DNA from: JACCTU01 sp963798985
Lineage (GTDB): Bacteria; Actinomycetota; Thermoleophilia; Gaiellales; Gaiellaceae
Reading direction: 5' to 3'
Assembly (NCBI GenBank): GCA_963798985.1
Contig: CAWCVL010000007.1
Location: 1 to 64,000 of the forward strand
DNA: 64,000 nucleotides
Each line of letters starts with the position of its first letter. Position 1 is the first letter of the stretch. The translations under genes and the position numbers were made by a program. Of this stretch, positions 30,295-39,122 are shown one piece after another. The notes below the pieces were generated by a model, which saw only the letters and a program-made list of their open reading frames with translations, had not been told where the DNA came from and did no database searches.

Positions 30295-30320
30295 CGGCCC
30301 GGCGCGCTCAGGCCGGGCCG
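30295..30320. terminator. Bidirectional hairpin terminator
   Basis: Perfect nine-base-pair stem, CGGCCCGGC and GCCGGGCCG, with an eight-base loop. It lies between the convergent response regulator and asd genes. Confidence 0.6.
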
Positions 30321-30331
30321 GTCACGCTTGC

Positions 30332-31267
30332 CTACGCGGCGACCGGTCGGCCGGCGAGTACGAGCTCCGCGATCTGGATCGCGTTGAGGGCCGCTCCTTT
30401 GCGGAGGTTGTCGCACACCAAGAAGAGCGAGATGCCGTTCTCGACGGTCGGGTCCCGCCGGATGCGTCCGACGAGCACCTCGTCGTCGCCTGCCGCCAGC
30501 CCGGGAGATGCGAACTGCTCCAACCGAACGGAGGGGGCCGCTGCGAGCAGCCTGGTCGCCTCGTCGGCAGTAAGCGGCTCGAGCGTCTCGACCCACACCG
30601 CCTCTGCGTGACCCACCATCACCGGCACCCGTACGCAGGTAGCGGCGATGGGCAGGTCGGGGAGTTCCATGATCTTCCGCGTCTCGTCGCGGAGCTTCGC
30701 CTCCTCGTCCAGGTCCTCGCCGTCGAAGTCCCAGTCCATCCGTAGGTCGTGATCGGCCTGCGACTCCGCTGCGAGGCGTTCCATCGCCGACGTGCCGGCG
30801 CCCGACGCGGACTGGTAGGTGGCGATTCGGGCTCGTGCGATCCCGACGGCGTCGTGCAGTGGTTTGAGGACGCACGTGAGCGGGATCGCGCAACAGTTCG
30901 GGTTCGCGACGATCCCGTTGTGCTCCAGTGCGCGGTCGCCGTTGACCTCGGGGACGACCAGCGGAACGCCGTCCTGCAGACGGTACGCAGAGGACTTGTC
31001 CACCACAACGGCCCCGGCGGCGACCGCGTGGGGGACCAGCTCGCGCGAGGCGGTCGTGCCGACCGAGAAGAGCACGAGGTCGAGGTCGCCAGAAGCGAGC
31101 GCGTCTGGCGTCGCCTCCTCGACGCGGACGCCGTCGATCTCGGTTCCCGCGGAGCGCGCCGACGCGAACAGCCTCAGGTCTTCGAACCCACGCTCCCGCA
31201 ACAGCTCGACGGTGACGCGGCCCACCGCTCCGGTCGCACCGACGACCCCGATCCTGGGGCTAGCCAA
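30332..31267 (-). CDS. asd: Aspartate-semialdehyde dehydrogenase
   Basis: Reduces aspartyl phosphate to aspartate semialdehyde in the lysine/threonine/methionine pathway. GVVGATGAVGRVTVELL is the NADP-binding motif. The catalytic Cys lies in NPNCCAIPLTCVLKPL, and QSASGAGTSAMERL and GHAEAVWVETLEPL follow as in the family. The TTG start at 31267 overlaps the lysC stop (TTGGCTAG), so the two are coupled; an upstream in-frame start would lie deep inside lysC. 311 residues is slightly short for the family (about 340). Confidence 0.92.
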   Translation of the reverse strand: MASPRIGVVGATGAVGRVTVELLRERGFEDLRLFASARSAGTEIDGVRVEEATPDALASGDLDLVLFSVGTTASRELVPHAVAAGAVVVDKSSAYRLQDGVPLVVPEVNGDRALEHNGIVANPNCCAIPLTCVLKPLHDAVGIARARIATYQSASGAGTSAMERLAAESQADHDLRMDWDFDGEDLDEEAKLRDETRKIMELPDLPIAATCVRVPVMVGHAEAVWVETLEPLTADEATRLLAAAPSVRLEQFASPGLAAGDDEVLVGRIRRDPTVENGISLFLVCDNLRKGAALNAIQIAELVLAGRPVAA

Positions 31268-32480
31268 GGTCGAACGCCTCGTGCAGCCCGCGGACGGCAG
31301 CGTCGACGTCTTCGCTGCGGACATGACACGCGATCTTGATCGGCGATGTGCTCACGATCGGAGACTCGATTCCGGCGGCTTCCAACGTCGCGAACACCTT
31401 CGCGGCCACGCCGGGATGGCTCTTCATTCCCGCTCCGACGAGGCTCACCTTCCCGAGGTCGTCACGCGCGCTCCAATCGACGTCGAGCCCGTCGAGTGCG
31501 CGCCCGGCATCGCCGCGATCGTCGACCGGCGCCGAAAACACGATCTCGGCCCCGGTCCGGACGATCGTGTCCACGTTGACTCCGACCTCGGCGAGCGCGG
31601 CGAAGAGTTGCGCCGGGGATGCTCCTGAGACGCGGTAGACGGTCTCCTCACGCTGGTGCACGACCGCTGAGATGAGTGCCTTCTCGAGCATCGCTTCGTC
31701 CTCCTCCCGGATCCAGGTCCCGTCGTCGTCGCCGAACGTCGAGCGAACGTGGAGCTGCACATTGTGACTCCGAGCGACCTCGATCGAGCGGGTCGCCATG
31801 ATGCCTGCCCCCGACGCGGCCATCTCGAGCATCTCCTCGAACGACACCACCTCGAGCTTGCGGGCAGCGGGGACGACGCGCGGGTCGGCGGTGAAGATGC
31901 CCCGCACGTCGGTGTTGATCTCGCAGTGCGCGCCGAGCGCTGCGGCGAGCGCGACCGCGGTGGTGTCCGAACCGCCGCGACCGAGCGTCGTCACGTCGTT
32001 GTCGGTCGACACGCCTTGGAATCCGGCGACGAGCACGATCCGGTCGTCGTCGAGAGCCTCGTGGATCCTCCGTGCGCGGACGTCGACGATCTTGGCCTTG
32101 CCGTGCGACGTGTCCGTGACGATCCCCGCCTGTGACCCCGTCAGCGAGATCGCCTCGTGGCCGAGGTCATGGATGGCCATTGCGCAGAGCGCGTTCGAGA
32201 TCCGCTCGCCGACGGAGATGAGCATGTCGAGCTCGCGGGGGTGGGGTCGATCCGAGATCCGGCTCGCGAGGACGAGTAGTTCGTCCGTCGTGTGCCCCAT
32301 CGCTGAGAGCACCCCGACCACGCGGTTCCCGGCCTCGCGCGTCGCGACGAGTCTTCGCGCCACGTTCTTGATCATCTCGGGGTCGGCGAGCGACGTCCCG
32401 CCGAACTTCATCACGACGGTGCCCCGCTTCGGCTGCGCCCCGTGGACGGCCGGAACCGCTTCGTACTCGATCGTCGTCAC
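31260..32480 (-). CDS. lysC: Aspartate kinase
   Basis: 406 residues catalysing the first step of the aspartate pathway. VVMKFGGTSLADPEM is the kinase N-terminal motif, GRGGSDTTAVALAAALGAHC the nucleotide-binding region, and INTDVRGIFTADPR the substrate site. The C-terminal third holds two ACT domains (for example VSLVGAGMKSHPGVAAKVFA), the usual site of feedback control. GTG 32480 is chosen because homology begins just inside it and because it overlaps the preceding gene by four bases (GTGA). The frame stays open far upstream without kinase similarity. Confidence 0.92.
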   Translation of the reverse strand: MTTIEYEAVPAVHGAQPKRGTVVMKFGGTSLADPEMIKNVARRLVATREAGNRVVGVLSAMGHTTDELLVLASRISDRPHPRELDMLISVGERISNALCAMAIHDLGHEAISLTGSQAGIVTDTSHGKAKIVDVRARRIHEALDDDRIVLVAGFQGVSTDNDVTTLGRGGSDTTAVALAAALGAHCEINTDVRGIFTADPRVVPAARKLEVVSFEEMLEMAASGAGIMATRSIEVARSHNVQLHVRSTFGDDDGTWIREEDEAMLEKALISAVVHQREETVYRVSGASPAQLFAALAEVGVNVDTIVRTGAEIVFSAPVDDRGDAGRALDGLDVDWSARDDLGKVSLVGAGMKSHPGVAAKVFATLEAAGIESPIVSTSPIKIACHVRSEDVDAAVRGLHEAFDLG

Positions 32481-33450
32481 CAGTCGGCGGAGCGTAGCCG
32501 CCGACTCGGGGGCGGGCTCAGCTCGCGCGGAGAAAGCGAACGACGATAGGCCCGGATGCCCGCGAGGCTGCTGAGGAGGAGCAGGAGAGGAGCGGCCCTG
32601 TAGCCGGCGGGCAGCTGGTCGAGTGCGTCGTCCACACCGACGAACGGGAGAACGACGGTCTCGGGCTGTGGTCGGCGGAGGCGTGACTCGGCTGAGGCGG
32701 CGGCGCGGCGCGTGCGCGACGTCGGCGTGCTCGAGATCTCGGACGAGACGAGCACGCGACGCCGTCGGCTCGTGCACGGCGCGAACGACGGGAGCAGGCA
32801 GTCTTGGGACCGGCGGACCGCGTCGTCCGGACGGCGAGCAGCTTCCAGCGCCTGGCTCGAGGCTGTTCGCAGCCCGATCAGATAGCGTGCCGCTCTGGAG
32901 ACGCTCGTCCGACGGTCCCGTTGAAGCGCAAGGCGTTGAGCCGCGCTCCGTGGACGGAGAACGAGAGACGACGCGCAGTCGGACAGGGCCTCGAGGACGA
33001 CGAAGACGCGACCGGACGAGCGAGCGCGTAGCCGATCGCGACGCCTCGACCGCTGCGCCGGACTTGCCGGAGCGGATCGAGCTCTCCGCGGGCGCGTTGA
33101 GGTCGAGCTCACGTCGAGCTCGTGCCGTGCGCGTCGGACGCCGAAGACGTGCTGGCCGTTCGCCAACCCGGAGCTGGTCGCGGCGGAAGGCTGCGCTGCG
33201 AGAACCGGCTGGCGCTGCGGGGCGACGGCGACACTCGGGCGGCGCGGGCAGCGAGTGCGGGCGGGACCGGAAGGACGGGAGGCACCGGAGGGAGCGGGTG
33301 GAAGCGCGACCGGCGGCAGTGGCACGGGCCGGAAGGGCGGGCACGGCGAGTGGGAGCGGGCGGTTCCGGTGGACTGGGCAGCGCGGCGCCGCGCTCCCGG
33401 CGCAGGTCAGCGCCGCGATCGCGGCGCAGCCGATCTCGTCGCACTCGCAC
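32477..33450 (-). CDS. Unknown proline-rich membrane-anchored protein overlapping lysC
   Basis: The frame ends at TGA 32477-32479, inside the GTG start of lysC, a coupling pattern that supports a real gene. The C-terminus has a hydrophobic segment (YRAAPLLLLLSSLAGI) followed by a basic tail. The middle is Arg/Ser/Ala-rich with FVVLEALSDCASSLVL. The N-terminal part is Pro-rich (LPPVALPPAPSGAS), and a possible leader AAIAALTCAGSAA appears in another frame, so one or two frameshifts are likely. No family was recognised. The start and the exact frame before 33325 are uncertain. Confidence 0.4.
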
Positions 33451-33480
33451 GTCTCCGAACGGCGCGGGAAAGAGGTACGG

Positions 33481-33882
33481 TCAGCTCTCGTGGAGCGGCT
33501 GAGCCCCGCCCTGCCTGGCAATCCCGAAGTCCAGGAGCGACAGGCCGACGAAGACGGCCGCGAGCAGCGTCAGCGTTGTCCCGGAATGGCTGCGGACGTT
33601 TGAACCCGTCTCGAGCAGCCATGCGATCGCCACCGCCGCGGCGAGCCCGTGAGCGATCCCCGCCCCGAGGGCGACGCCTTGTTCGAGGGACGCGTGCCGA
33701 TGCGCTCGCCAGAGCAGGTAGGCCATGCCGACGACGAACGCGCCGCCGATCTGAGCGTAGAACGGCTCGTGAGCCGAGGGGAGGTGGAGCGCGTTGTAGA
33801 GGCGATCCCACGTCCCGAGCAGCAGGACGAACCCGAAGGCGGCGTCGACGAGCGCGGTGGTTCGAAGCGCGAGCCTCGTCAC
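33481..33882 (-). CDS. Small four-helix membrane protein
   Basis: 133 residues from GTG 33882, which overlaps the recR stop by four bases. Hydrophobic segments: TALVDAAFGFVLLLG, IGGAFVVGMAYLLW, LGAGIAHGLAAAVAIAWLL and LTLLAAVFVGLSLLDFGIA. The family was not recognised. It is conspicuously free of frameshifts. Confidence 0.65.
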   Translation of the reverse strand: MTRLALRTTALVDAAFGFVLLLGTWDRLYNALHLPSAHEPFYAQIGGAFVVGMAYLLWRAHRHASLEQGVALGAGIAHGLAAAVAIAWLLETGSNVRSHSGTTLTLLAAVFVGLSLLDFGIARQGGAQPLHES

Positions 33883-34469
33883 ATCTCGCGCCGACCGGAG
33901 AGGGCGCGCCCGAGCGTTACTTCGTCCGCGTACTCGAGGTCGCCGCCGACCGGCAGTCCGCTCGCGAGCCGCGTGACGCGAACGCGTCCGCGCAGGCGAT
34001 CGGCGAGGAACGACGCCGTCGCCTCGCCCGTCATGTTCGGGTTCGTGGCGAGCACGACCTCGACGACTCCGTTCTTCTCGACCCGCCGCAGCAGCTCGTC
34101 GATCCGGAGGTGCTCCGGCTCGACGCCGTCGATCGGCGAGAGCGAGCCGCCGAGGACGTGGTAGAGCCCGCGGAACTCGTGCGTGCGCTCGAGCGAGATC
34201 AGGTCGACGGGATGCTCGACGACGCAGATCACCGAGTGGTCGCGTCGCGCGTCGAGGCAGATCGCGCAGACCTCGTCCTCGGTGAGGTTGCCGCACTCGT
34301 CGCAGAAGCGCACGCGCTCCTTCACGTCCTTGATCGCGGCCGCGAGCGCGAGCGCCTCGTCCTCCGGGACGCGGAGGAGGTGGAAGGCGAAGCGATGGGC
34401 CGTGCGCGAGCCGACGCCGGGGAGGCGCGTCAGCTGCGCGACGAGGTTCTCGACCGCGGCGGACAGCAC
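33879..34469 (-). CDS. recR: Recombination mediator protein RecR
   Basis: 196 residues, the normal length. The N-terminal HhH region is LVAQLTRLPGVGSRTAHRFA. The C4 zinc finger is CDECGNLTEDEVCAIC. The Toprim domain holds VVEHPVDLISLERTHEFRGL and VLATNPNMTGEATASFLADR. RecR acts with RecO/RecF in loading RecA at gaps. The gene order dnaX-ybaB-recR is the common bacterial arrangement. Confidence 0.95.
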   Translation of the reverse strand: MLSAAVENLVAQLTRLPGVGSRTAHRFAFHLLRVPEDEALALAAAIKDVKERVRFCDECGNLTEDEVCAICLDARRDHSVICVVEHPVDLISLERTHEFRGLYHVLGGSLSPIDGVEPEHLRIDELLRRVEKNGVVEVVLATNPNMTGEATASFLADRLRGRVRVTRLASGLPVGGDLEYADEVTLGRALSGRREM

Positions 34470-34822
34470 GCGGCCATTTTGCCTGTCCTCTTCGGACTAC
34501 CAGCGCCCGGGAGGCCGAGCCCGCCGAGCGCTCCGCCGGCCAGCCCGCCCATCCGCTGTTCCATCAGCGCCTGCGCCGAGCGGATCGCCTCGTTGACGGC
34601 CGCCAGGACCATGTCTGCGAGCAGCTCCGGGTCGTCGGGGTCGATCGCCTTCGGGTCGATCGTGATCTCGGTGATCTCCATGGCTCCGTTCGCCTTCACG
34701 GTGACCATCCCGCCGCCCGCCGACGCCTCGACGACCTGCGTTCGCGAGCTCCTCCTGCGCCTTCGCCATCTGCTCCTGCATCTCCTGCGTCTGCCGAGCA
34801 GCTTGTTCATGTCCATGCCCAT
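34430..34822 (-). CDS. ybaB: YbaB/EbfC nucleoid-associated protein
   Basis: MGMDMNKLLGR at ATG 34822, a glutamine-rich helix (QTQEMQEQMAKAQEELANA in a shifted frame), then VEASAGGGMVTVKANGAMEI and ALMEQRMGGLAGGALGG. YbaB dimers bind DNA. ATG overlaps the dnaX stop (TGATG). Two frameshifts fall near 34740-34800. The true stop may be at 34497 in another frame instead of 34430, where the frame would overlap recR by 40 bases. Confidence 0.85.
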   Translation of the reverse strand: MGMDMNKLLGRRRRCRSRWRRRRRSSRTQVVEASAGGGMVTVKANGAMEITEITIDPKAIDPDDPELLADMVLAAVNEAIRSAQALMEQRMGGLAGGALGGLGLPGAGSPKRTGKMAACCPPRSRTSSRS

Positions 34823-36438
34823 CAGTCGGTTCCCCCTCTTTCAGCTCTCGTGCGTCGAAGGTCTCTTTCACGAGCTCGAGGATCTCGTCCTCGCCGAGCG
34901 CGCTCCTCGGCCGCCTCCTCGGTGTCGCTCGCCGAGCTGCGAACGCGACCGCGAGCTTGCGGCCGGTCACCTCGTAGAGCGCGTCCGCGAGCAGCGTCGC
35001 GTTCTTCGGGTCCTCGGCGAGCTTGCGGTGGAAGTCGGCGCTCGACGGGAACTCGAGCGTCAGCCGGTCGTCCGCGAGCCCGGCGAGGCGCGCCTCGCGC
35101 AGCACCGAGGCGGTCGGGATCGAGCGCTCCTCGACTGCGGGCAGGATCGTGCGCTGCCAGGCCTCCTGGAGCGCGCGAGCTCGAGCGACGGCGGCGCAGG
35201 CGCCGGAGTCGACGCAACCGCATCGGCCTTCGGCTGTTCGCGGCCGTGCCCCGACGGTGCCTGGCACCGGCGGCGGGCGCCCGACGGAACGTGTCCGCGC
35301 TGCTCGAGCTGCTCGAGCCGATACGCCGTCGACTCGCGCGACAGGTCCGAGCCGCGGCCGCGTCACCTTGACGAGCGCGAGCTCGAGCGGCAGGCGCGGG
35401 TCGCCGCCCTGGCGCATGTCCTCGACGGCGACGTGCAGCAGGTCGATCAGCCGCAGCACCGGCGCCTCGCCGAGCTGGTTCGCCTGCTCGCGCAGCCGGT
35501 CGCGCGTCTCCTCGGTCACGGGCAGCGAGTCGGGCACCTCGCCCATGTGCTGCACGAGCAGGAGGTGGCGCAGGTGCTCGAGCAGGTCGGTGACGAGCCG
35601 GCCGAGGTCCTGGCCCTGCTCCGACAGCTCCTCGATGAACGTGAGCGCGCCGGCGGTGTCGCGGTCGACGACGAGGTCGCAGAGCCGGAACAGCGCCTCC
35701 TCCTCGACGGCGCCGAGCACCTGGAGCACCGACCTGCACGGTGATCGTCCCCTCGCTCGCCGGCCGAGAGCTGGTCGAGCGTCGACTCGGCGTCGCGGTA
35801 CGCGCCGCGCGCGCGCGCGCGCGATCAGCGCGAGCGCCTGCGTCGGGCACGTCGATCTCCTCGGCGTCGGCGATCCGCCGGAGCTTGCGGCACGAGCTCG
35901 GGCAGCCGCGGCCGCGAGAAGACGAAGGTCTGGCAGCGCGAGCGGACGGTCGGGAGCACCTTCGCAGAGGTCGGTCGTGCAGAAGACGAAGACGAGGTGG
36001 GGCGGGGGCTCCTCGATCAGCTTCAGGAGCGCGTTCCAGGCGGCGTCCGTGAGCTGGTGCGCCTCGTCGAGGATGTAGACCTTGTAGCGGCCCTCGGCCG
36101 GCTGGAGCACGACGCGGTCGCGGATCTCGCGGATGTCGTCGATCCCGCGCTGCGACGCCGCGTCCATCTCGACCACGTCGAGCGACGTCGCCGTTCGCGA
36201 TCGCGACGCAGATGTGGCAGACGTTGTCGGGCGTCGGCGTCGGCCCCTGGGCGCAGTTCAGCGCCTTGGCGAGGATCCGCGCCATCGAGGTCTTCCCGGT
36301 GCCGCGCGGCCCGGCGAAGAGGTAGGCCTGCCGCACCTGGTCGGCCGCGATCGCGTTTCGCAGCGTCCGGACGACGGCCTCCTGGCCGACGACCTCCTCG
36401 AAGTCCTGCGGGCGGTACTTGCGGTAGAGGGCGGTCAC
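34822..36438 (-). CDS. dnaX: DNA polymerase III subunit gamma/tau
   Basis: The clamp-loader ATPase. ALYRKYRPQDFEEVVGQEAV begins the protein, AYLFAGPRGTGKTSMARILA is the Walker A region, and YKVYILDEAHQLTDAAWNAL contains the Walker B. LIEEPPPHLVFVFCTTDL is the sensor region. Zinc-site residues NVCHICVAIANGD follow Walker A. The tau-like C-terminal region has FPSSADFHRKLAEDPKNATL. About six single-base frameshifts split the gene (for example near 36190, 35950, 35880, 35740, 35300 and 34910). Because dnaX is essential, I read these as sequence errors. The SRP RNA gene lies just upstream. Confidence 0.93.
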   Translation of the reverse strand: MTALYRKYRPQDFEEVVGQEAVVRTLRNAIAADQVRQAYLFAGPRGTGKTSMARILAKALNCAQGPTPTPDNVCHICVAIANGDVARRGRDGRGVAARDRRHPRDPRPRRAPAGRGPLQGLHPRRGAPAHGRRLERAPEADRGAPAPPRLRLLHDRPLRRCSRPSARAARPSSSRGRGCPSSCRKLRRIADAEEIDVPDAGARADRARARAARTATPSRRSTSSRPASEGTITVQVGAPGARRRRGGGAVPALRPRRRPRHRRRAHVHRGAVGAGPGPRPARHRPARAPAPPPARAAHGRGARLAARDRGDARPAARAGEPARRGAGAAADRPAARRRRGHAPGRRPAPAARARARQGDAAAARTCRASRRRIGSSSSSSADTFRRAPAAGARHRRGTAANSRRPMRLRRLRRLRRRRSSSRAPGGLAAHDPARSRGALDPDRLGAARGAPRRARGRPADARVPVERRLPPQARRGPEERDAARGRALRGDRPQARGRVRSSASDTEEAAEERARRGRDPRARERDLRRTRAERGGTD

Positions 36439-36544
36439 GTTCGTCGATTCTAGGGTTCGCGCCAGGTCGCGGCGGAGGCGGGATTCACTCCCGCCGAAGC
36501 GCTCGGCGAGGCGGCCGACGACAACAAGAAGGAGGGGGTTCGTG

Positions 36545-36563
36545 GGGGAACCATGGGTTCCCC
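36545..36563. terminator. GGGGAACC-type hairpin after the SRP RNA gene
   Basis: Arms GGGGAACC and GGTTCCCC with loop ATG, ten bases beyond the SRP RNA 3' end. The same hairpin follows two tRNA-Ser genes at 45436-45462 and 45686-45711. Confidence 0.6.
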
Positions 36564-36572
36564 TGCGCTCAT

Positions 36573-36652
36573 AACCGGGGGACGAGAGTGGAGATCCTTA
36601 GCGCTGCTTCCTTCCGGACCTGACGCGGTTCGGAGCCACTCAGTCCCCCGGC
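36573..36652 (-). ncRNA. ffs: Small signal recognition particle RNA (4.5S type)
   Basis: On the minus strand the conserved domain IV core GTCAGGTCCGGAAGGAAGCA is present (36605-36624). It is flanked by arms that close a long hairpin: GCCGGGGGAC at the 5' end and GTCCCCCGGTT at the 3' end. The RNA binds Ffh and targets nascent membrane proteins. A position just upstream of dnaX is common in bacteria. The ends are estimated from the pairing. Confidence 0.9.
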
Positions 36653-36702
36653 GGGGAAATCGTAGCTTCCCTTGGCGCGTGCGGTTTGACACGATAGGGG
36701 GC

Positions 36703-37131
36703 GTGGGGATCGCCGACGCCATGACGGTGAGGGTCGTGACCGTTCGGCCCGACGAGACCGTCCAGCTCGCGATCGCGCGGATGAACGAGGAGAACGTGGG
36801 CGCCGTGGCGGTCTGCGAGGGCCACAAGCTGGTCGGGATCTTCACCGAGCGCGACGTCCTCCGCCTCGCCGGCGCGGGCTCGCAGTTCGCCGAGATCAAG
36901 ATGCGCGACGTGATGACGACGCAGGTGCTGACCCTGACCCCCGACGTCGAGATCATCGACGCGGCCCGGCTGATGCGCGAGAAGAAGATCCGACACGTAC
37001 CGGTCGTCGAGGACGGAAACGTGCTCGGGATCGTCGGGATCCGCGACGTGATGGGAGCCCTGGTCGCGCAGGTGTGGGAGACGCACGACGAGGCCGCCCA
37101 CGAGACGGCTCGCGGCCTGCTCAGCCGCTGA
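36703..37131 (+). CDS. Two-CBS-domain protein
   Basis: 142 residues from GTG 36703 (preceded by AGGGGG). Two CBS motifs: VGIADAMTVRVVTVRPDETV with LVGIFTERDVLRLAG, then MRDVMTTQVLTLTPDVEIID with VLGIVGIRDVMGALV. CBS pairs usually bind adenosyl nucleotides and sense energy state or control a partner protein. No effector domain is attached. A second protein of this kind is at 40337-40711. Confidence 0.85.
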   Translation: MGIADAMTVRVVTVRPDETVQLAIARMNEENVGAVAVCEGHKLVGIFTERDVLRLAGAGSQFAEIKMRDVMTTQVLTLTPDVEIIDAARLMREKKIRHVPVVEDGNVLGIVGIRDVMGALVAQVWETHDEAAHETARGLLSR

Positions 37132-37160
37132 AAGTCGCGCTACGCGCTCAACTTTCAGCG
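37126..37160 (+). terminator. Hairpin at the end of the CBS gene
   Basis: CGCTGAAAGT and ACTTTCAGCG form a perfect ten-base-pair stem with a 15-base loop that includes the stop codon. A second GC-only dyad (about 37182-37212) follows before the tRNA. Confidence 0.5.
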
Positions 37161-37236
37161 GTCGCTTGCCCCTGCCGCAGTGAGCCGCCGCCGGCAAAGC
37201 CGGCAGCGGCGGCGAGGCTAGAATGACCGCTCTCCC

Positions 37237-37308
37237 GGGCGCATAGCTCAGCGGGAGAGCGCCCGCTTCACACGCGGGAGGTCCCTGGTTCGATCCCAGG
37301 TGCGCCCA
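37237..37308 (+). tRNA. tRNA-Val (CAC)
   Basis: Acceptor arms GGGCGCA and TGCGCCC pair over seven bases, with discriminator A. The anticodon stem CCCGC/GCGGG encloses TTCACAC, giving anticodon CAC. The T-arm is CTGGTTCGATCCCAG. CCA is not encoded. Confidence 0.97.
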
Positions 37309-37311
37309 CTC

Positions 37312-37770
37312 TCAGAGTCGCGTCATCCGTAAATGCGGACTTCCTCTGAACTGAGGAACGTGAGAGTGCTGCTGGAAGGTCACGGGGTCGAGCGTGCAGA
37401 TCTGCCCGGACAGCGATGCCAGCGCCCGGCCGCCGTGGAAGGCGAGCGAGCCCCCAGAGGGGGTGATCGCCACCTGGTACGTGTGCGGCGTCCCTGTCGC
37501 AGACCGGAGTCACGAAACCGAAAGCCTGCGTGATCTCCCGACCGACCTTCTGCTGAAGGTTGATCTGGAGCGCTTGCAAACGACCCGCCGAACGGCGACG
37601 GCGCAAAGGGATCGCAGCTCACCTCTACGGGAAGCACAACCCGCACGCCCGCCACCAGGTCGCCGTTTCGACGACAGCGAAGCTCATGTTCAGGTGACTC
37701 GCCGACGCCGCTGCCGGGACAACCAGCACAACAGCGGCGATGATGGCCAACACTGGCCCGATCTTCGTCA
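37312..37770 (-). CDS. Small secreted protein of unknown function
   Basis: A clear signal peptide: MTKIGPVLAIIAAVVLVVPA then AASAS, from ATG 37770 with GAGGAG upstream. The mature part, pieced from three frames, includes ALQINLQQKVGREITQAFGF and HTYQVAITPSGGSLAFHGGR, ending SLSGQICTLDPVTFQ. About 150 residues; family not recognised. The stop lies four bases from the convergent tRNA-Val. At least two frameshifts. Confidence 0.55.
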
Positions 37771-38098
37771 TTGGAATCTCCTCTCGCTTGGGTGCGTCGG
37801 ATGTTCAGCGACGCCCCTGACGTCGCGCTCACGGAGCCATCACCGACCTCTGCGAACCGCTCATCGACCGCGACCACGAGGCGAATCCACACGCACTCAG
37901 GGCGGTTTGAGGCCGCCGGTTCTCAGACGTCAGCTCGAGGGCCGCGCTGTGCTGCTGTAGTCGCCCTTCTCGACCCGAGCGGCGATGTCCGGCTGTGTGT
38001 CCTGCAGCCGCCGATCGACGTCGGCGCCGCCACGCAGGACCTCGGTGCCGGCCGGCCGACCTGCTGTCGGCACCGAGGTCACGCGTTACCGCGGTGAG
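37771..38098. other. 328-base gap with a strong inverted repeat
   Basis: No convincing gene. A short open stretch on the minus strand (about 38050-37937, ending VEKGDYSSTARPSS) has no family match and poor start evidence. A perfect 13-base inverted repeat occupies 38038-38080. Confidence 0.4.
38038..38080 (-). terminator. Inverted repeat after the DUF7144-like gene
   Basis: GACCTCGGTGCCG and CGGCACCGAGGTC form a 13-base-pair stem with a 17-base loop. It lies 19 bases beyond the stop of the minus-strand gene at 38099-38512. Confidence 0.5.
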
Positions 38099-38512
38099 CT
38101 AGCGGCGGCCCACCAGGTCGGCCCTGCTCTCGTCCCACCGCACCGTGAGCGCGTAGAGCACGAAGATGCTCAGCGCCAGCACCGTGAGAGCCCCAGAGCG
38201 GGTATTGGCTGTTGCCGGCGAAGCCGAGCTGCCCGAGGACGTTCAGCGAAACGAGAATGATCGCGAACCAGCGCGCCCACCCCTGTCCCTCCAGCCAGCC
38301 CGAGGCCGGCAATTGACCAGCAGCACGCCCCAGACCATCATCGTCCAGCCCCACGTCGTCAGGTCGACGGCCAGGAAGCCCGCCGGTGTGACGACGAAGT
38401 ACTCGTCCTCGAACACGGCGACCAGGCCTTGGAAGAAGTCGATCACGCCGACGAGGAGCAACAACATGCTGGCAAAGCCGATCCAACCTGCCATCGAGCG
38501 GTTCTCGTTCAT
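38099..38512 (-). CDS. DUF7144-type four-helix membrane protein
   Basis: About 137 residues from ATG 38512. GWIGFASMLLLLVGVIDFFQ and GLVAVFEDEYFVVTPAGFLA are typical of this small actinobacterial membrane family. A further segment TTWGWTMMVWGVLLV and a C-terminal LTVLALSIFVLYALTVRWDE follow in shifted frames. Two frameshifts, near 38310 and 38200. No function is established. Confidence 0.7.
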
Positions 38513-38578
38513 CTGTACGCCTCCCAGTCAGGGACCCCGGTTCGGCGCCATCGTGACAGGCCGCTCGGTCGACAAGTG

Positions 38579-38604
38579 GGGGCGCCCGCGCAAACGGGCG
38601 CCCC
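38579..38604 (-). terminator. Hairpin terminator
   Basis: GGGGCGCCCG and CGGGCGCCCC form ten base pairs around CGCAAA, seven bases past the stop of the gene at 38611-39082. Confidence 0.6.
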
Positions 38605-38610
38605 GACCAG

Positions 38611-39082
38611 TCAGCTGTCCGCTAGCTTGCGCTTCGTCACGATCGCCGCGCCCGCGAGAGCCGCGACTCCTGGCGCTGAGCGCGCCTCTCGGCGCCCAGG
38701 CCCGCAGCCGCCGAGCCCGCGGCGGCCGCTGCTTCGTCGTCAGCGCGAGGAACACCTCGTTCGCTCCGAGGACCGCGTGCGGCAACCAATGGCGAAAGCC
38801 CTTCTTCGACGCCCGCGTGACGAACGGCGTTGCGTGCGAGCGTGATGCCGCCGGCAGCGGCGAGTGCCGATGCGTTCGCATCGGCAGGAGCCGCTTCGAG
38901 ACCGAACTCGTAGTCGGTGGAGCAGCGGCGTTGGCGAGCGCCGCTGCCCCAACCGCACGCGGCGGGATGGTCGCGCCCTTGTTGCCGTTCATGCGGAGCA
39001 GCGTCGGTGCGGCGATGAGCACCGGACCGGTCGCCATATCGACGGCGCCGTGCACCTTCGTCGGGATGACCCGAAGTTTCAT
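38611..39082 (-). CDS. Small membrane protein, unknown (KVHGAVD type)
   Basis: Starts MKLRVIPTKVHGAVDMATGP followed by VLIAAPTLL, then AVGAAALANAAA and TDYEFGL, KRLLPMRTHLALAAAGG. The C-terminus, in a third frame, is GVAALAGAAIVTKRKLADS. Four hydrophobic stretches suggest a membrane protein, with a layout known from uncharacterised actinobacterial proteins. At least three frameshifts. About 157 residues. Confidence 0.6.
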
Positions 39083-39122
39083 GTGGACCCCCTTCTTTTG
39101 CAGTGTTGCGTCATCTCAACCT

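Noticed and set aside
31260..33521. lysC extended to a 753-codon protein
   Set aside because: The first 347 codons show no kinase similarity, and the GTGA overlap at 32477-32480 marks the true boundary.
34822..36438. dnaX as a pseudogene
   Set aside because: It is essential, all motifs are present across frames, and the indels look like sequence errors.
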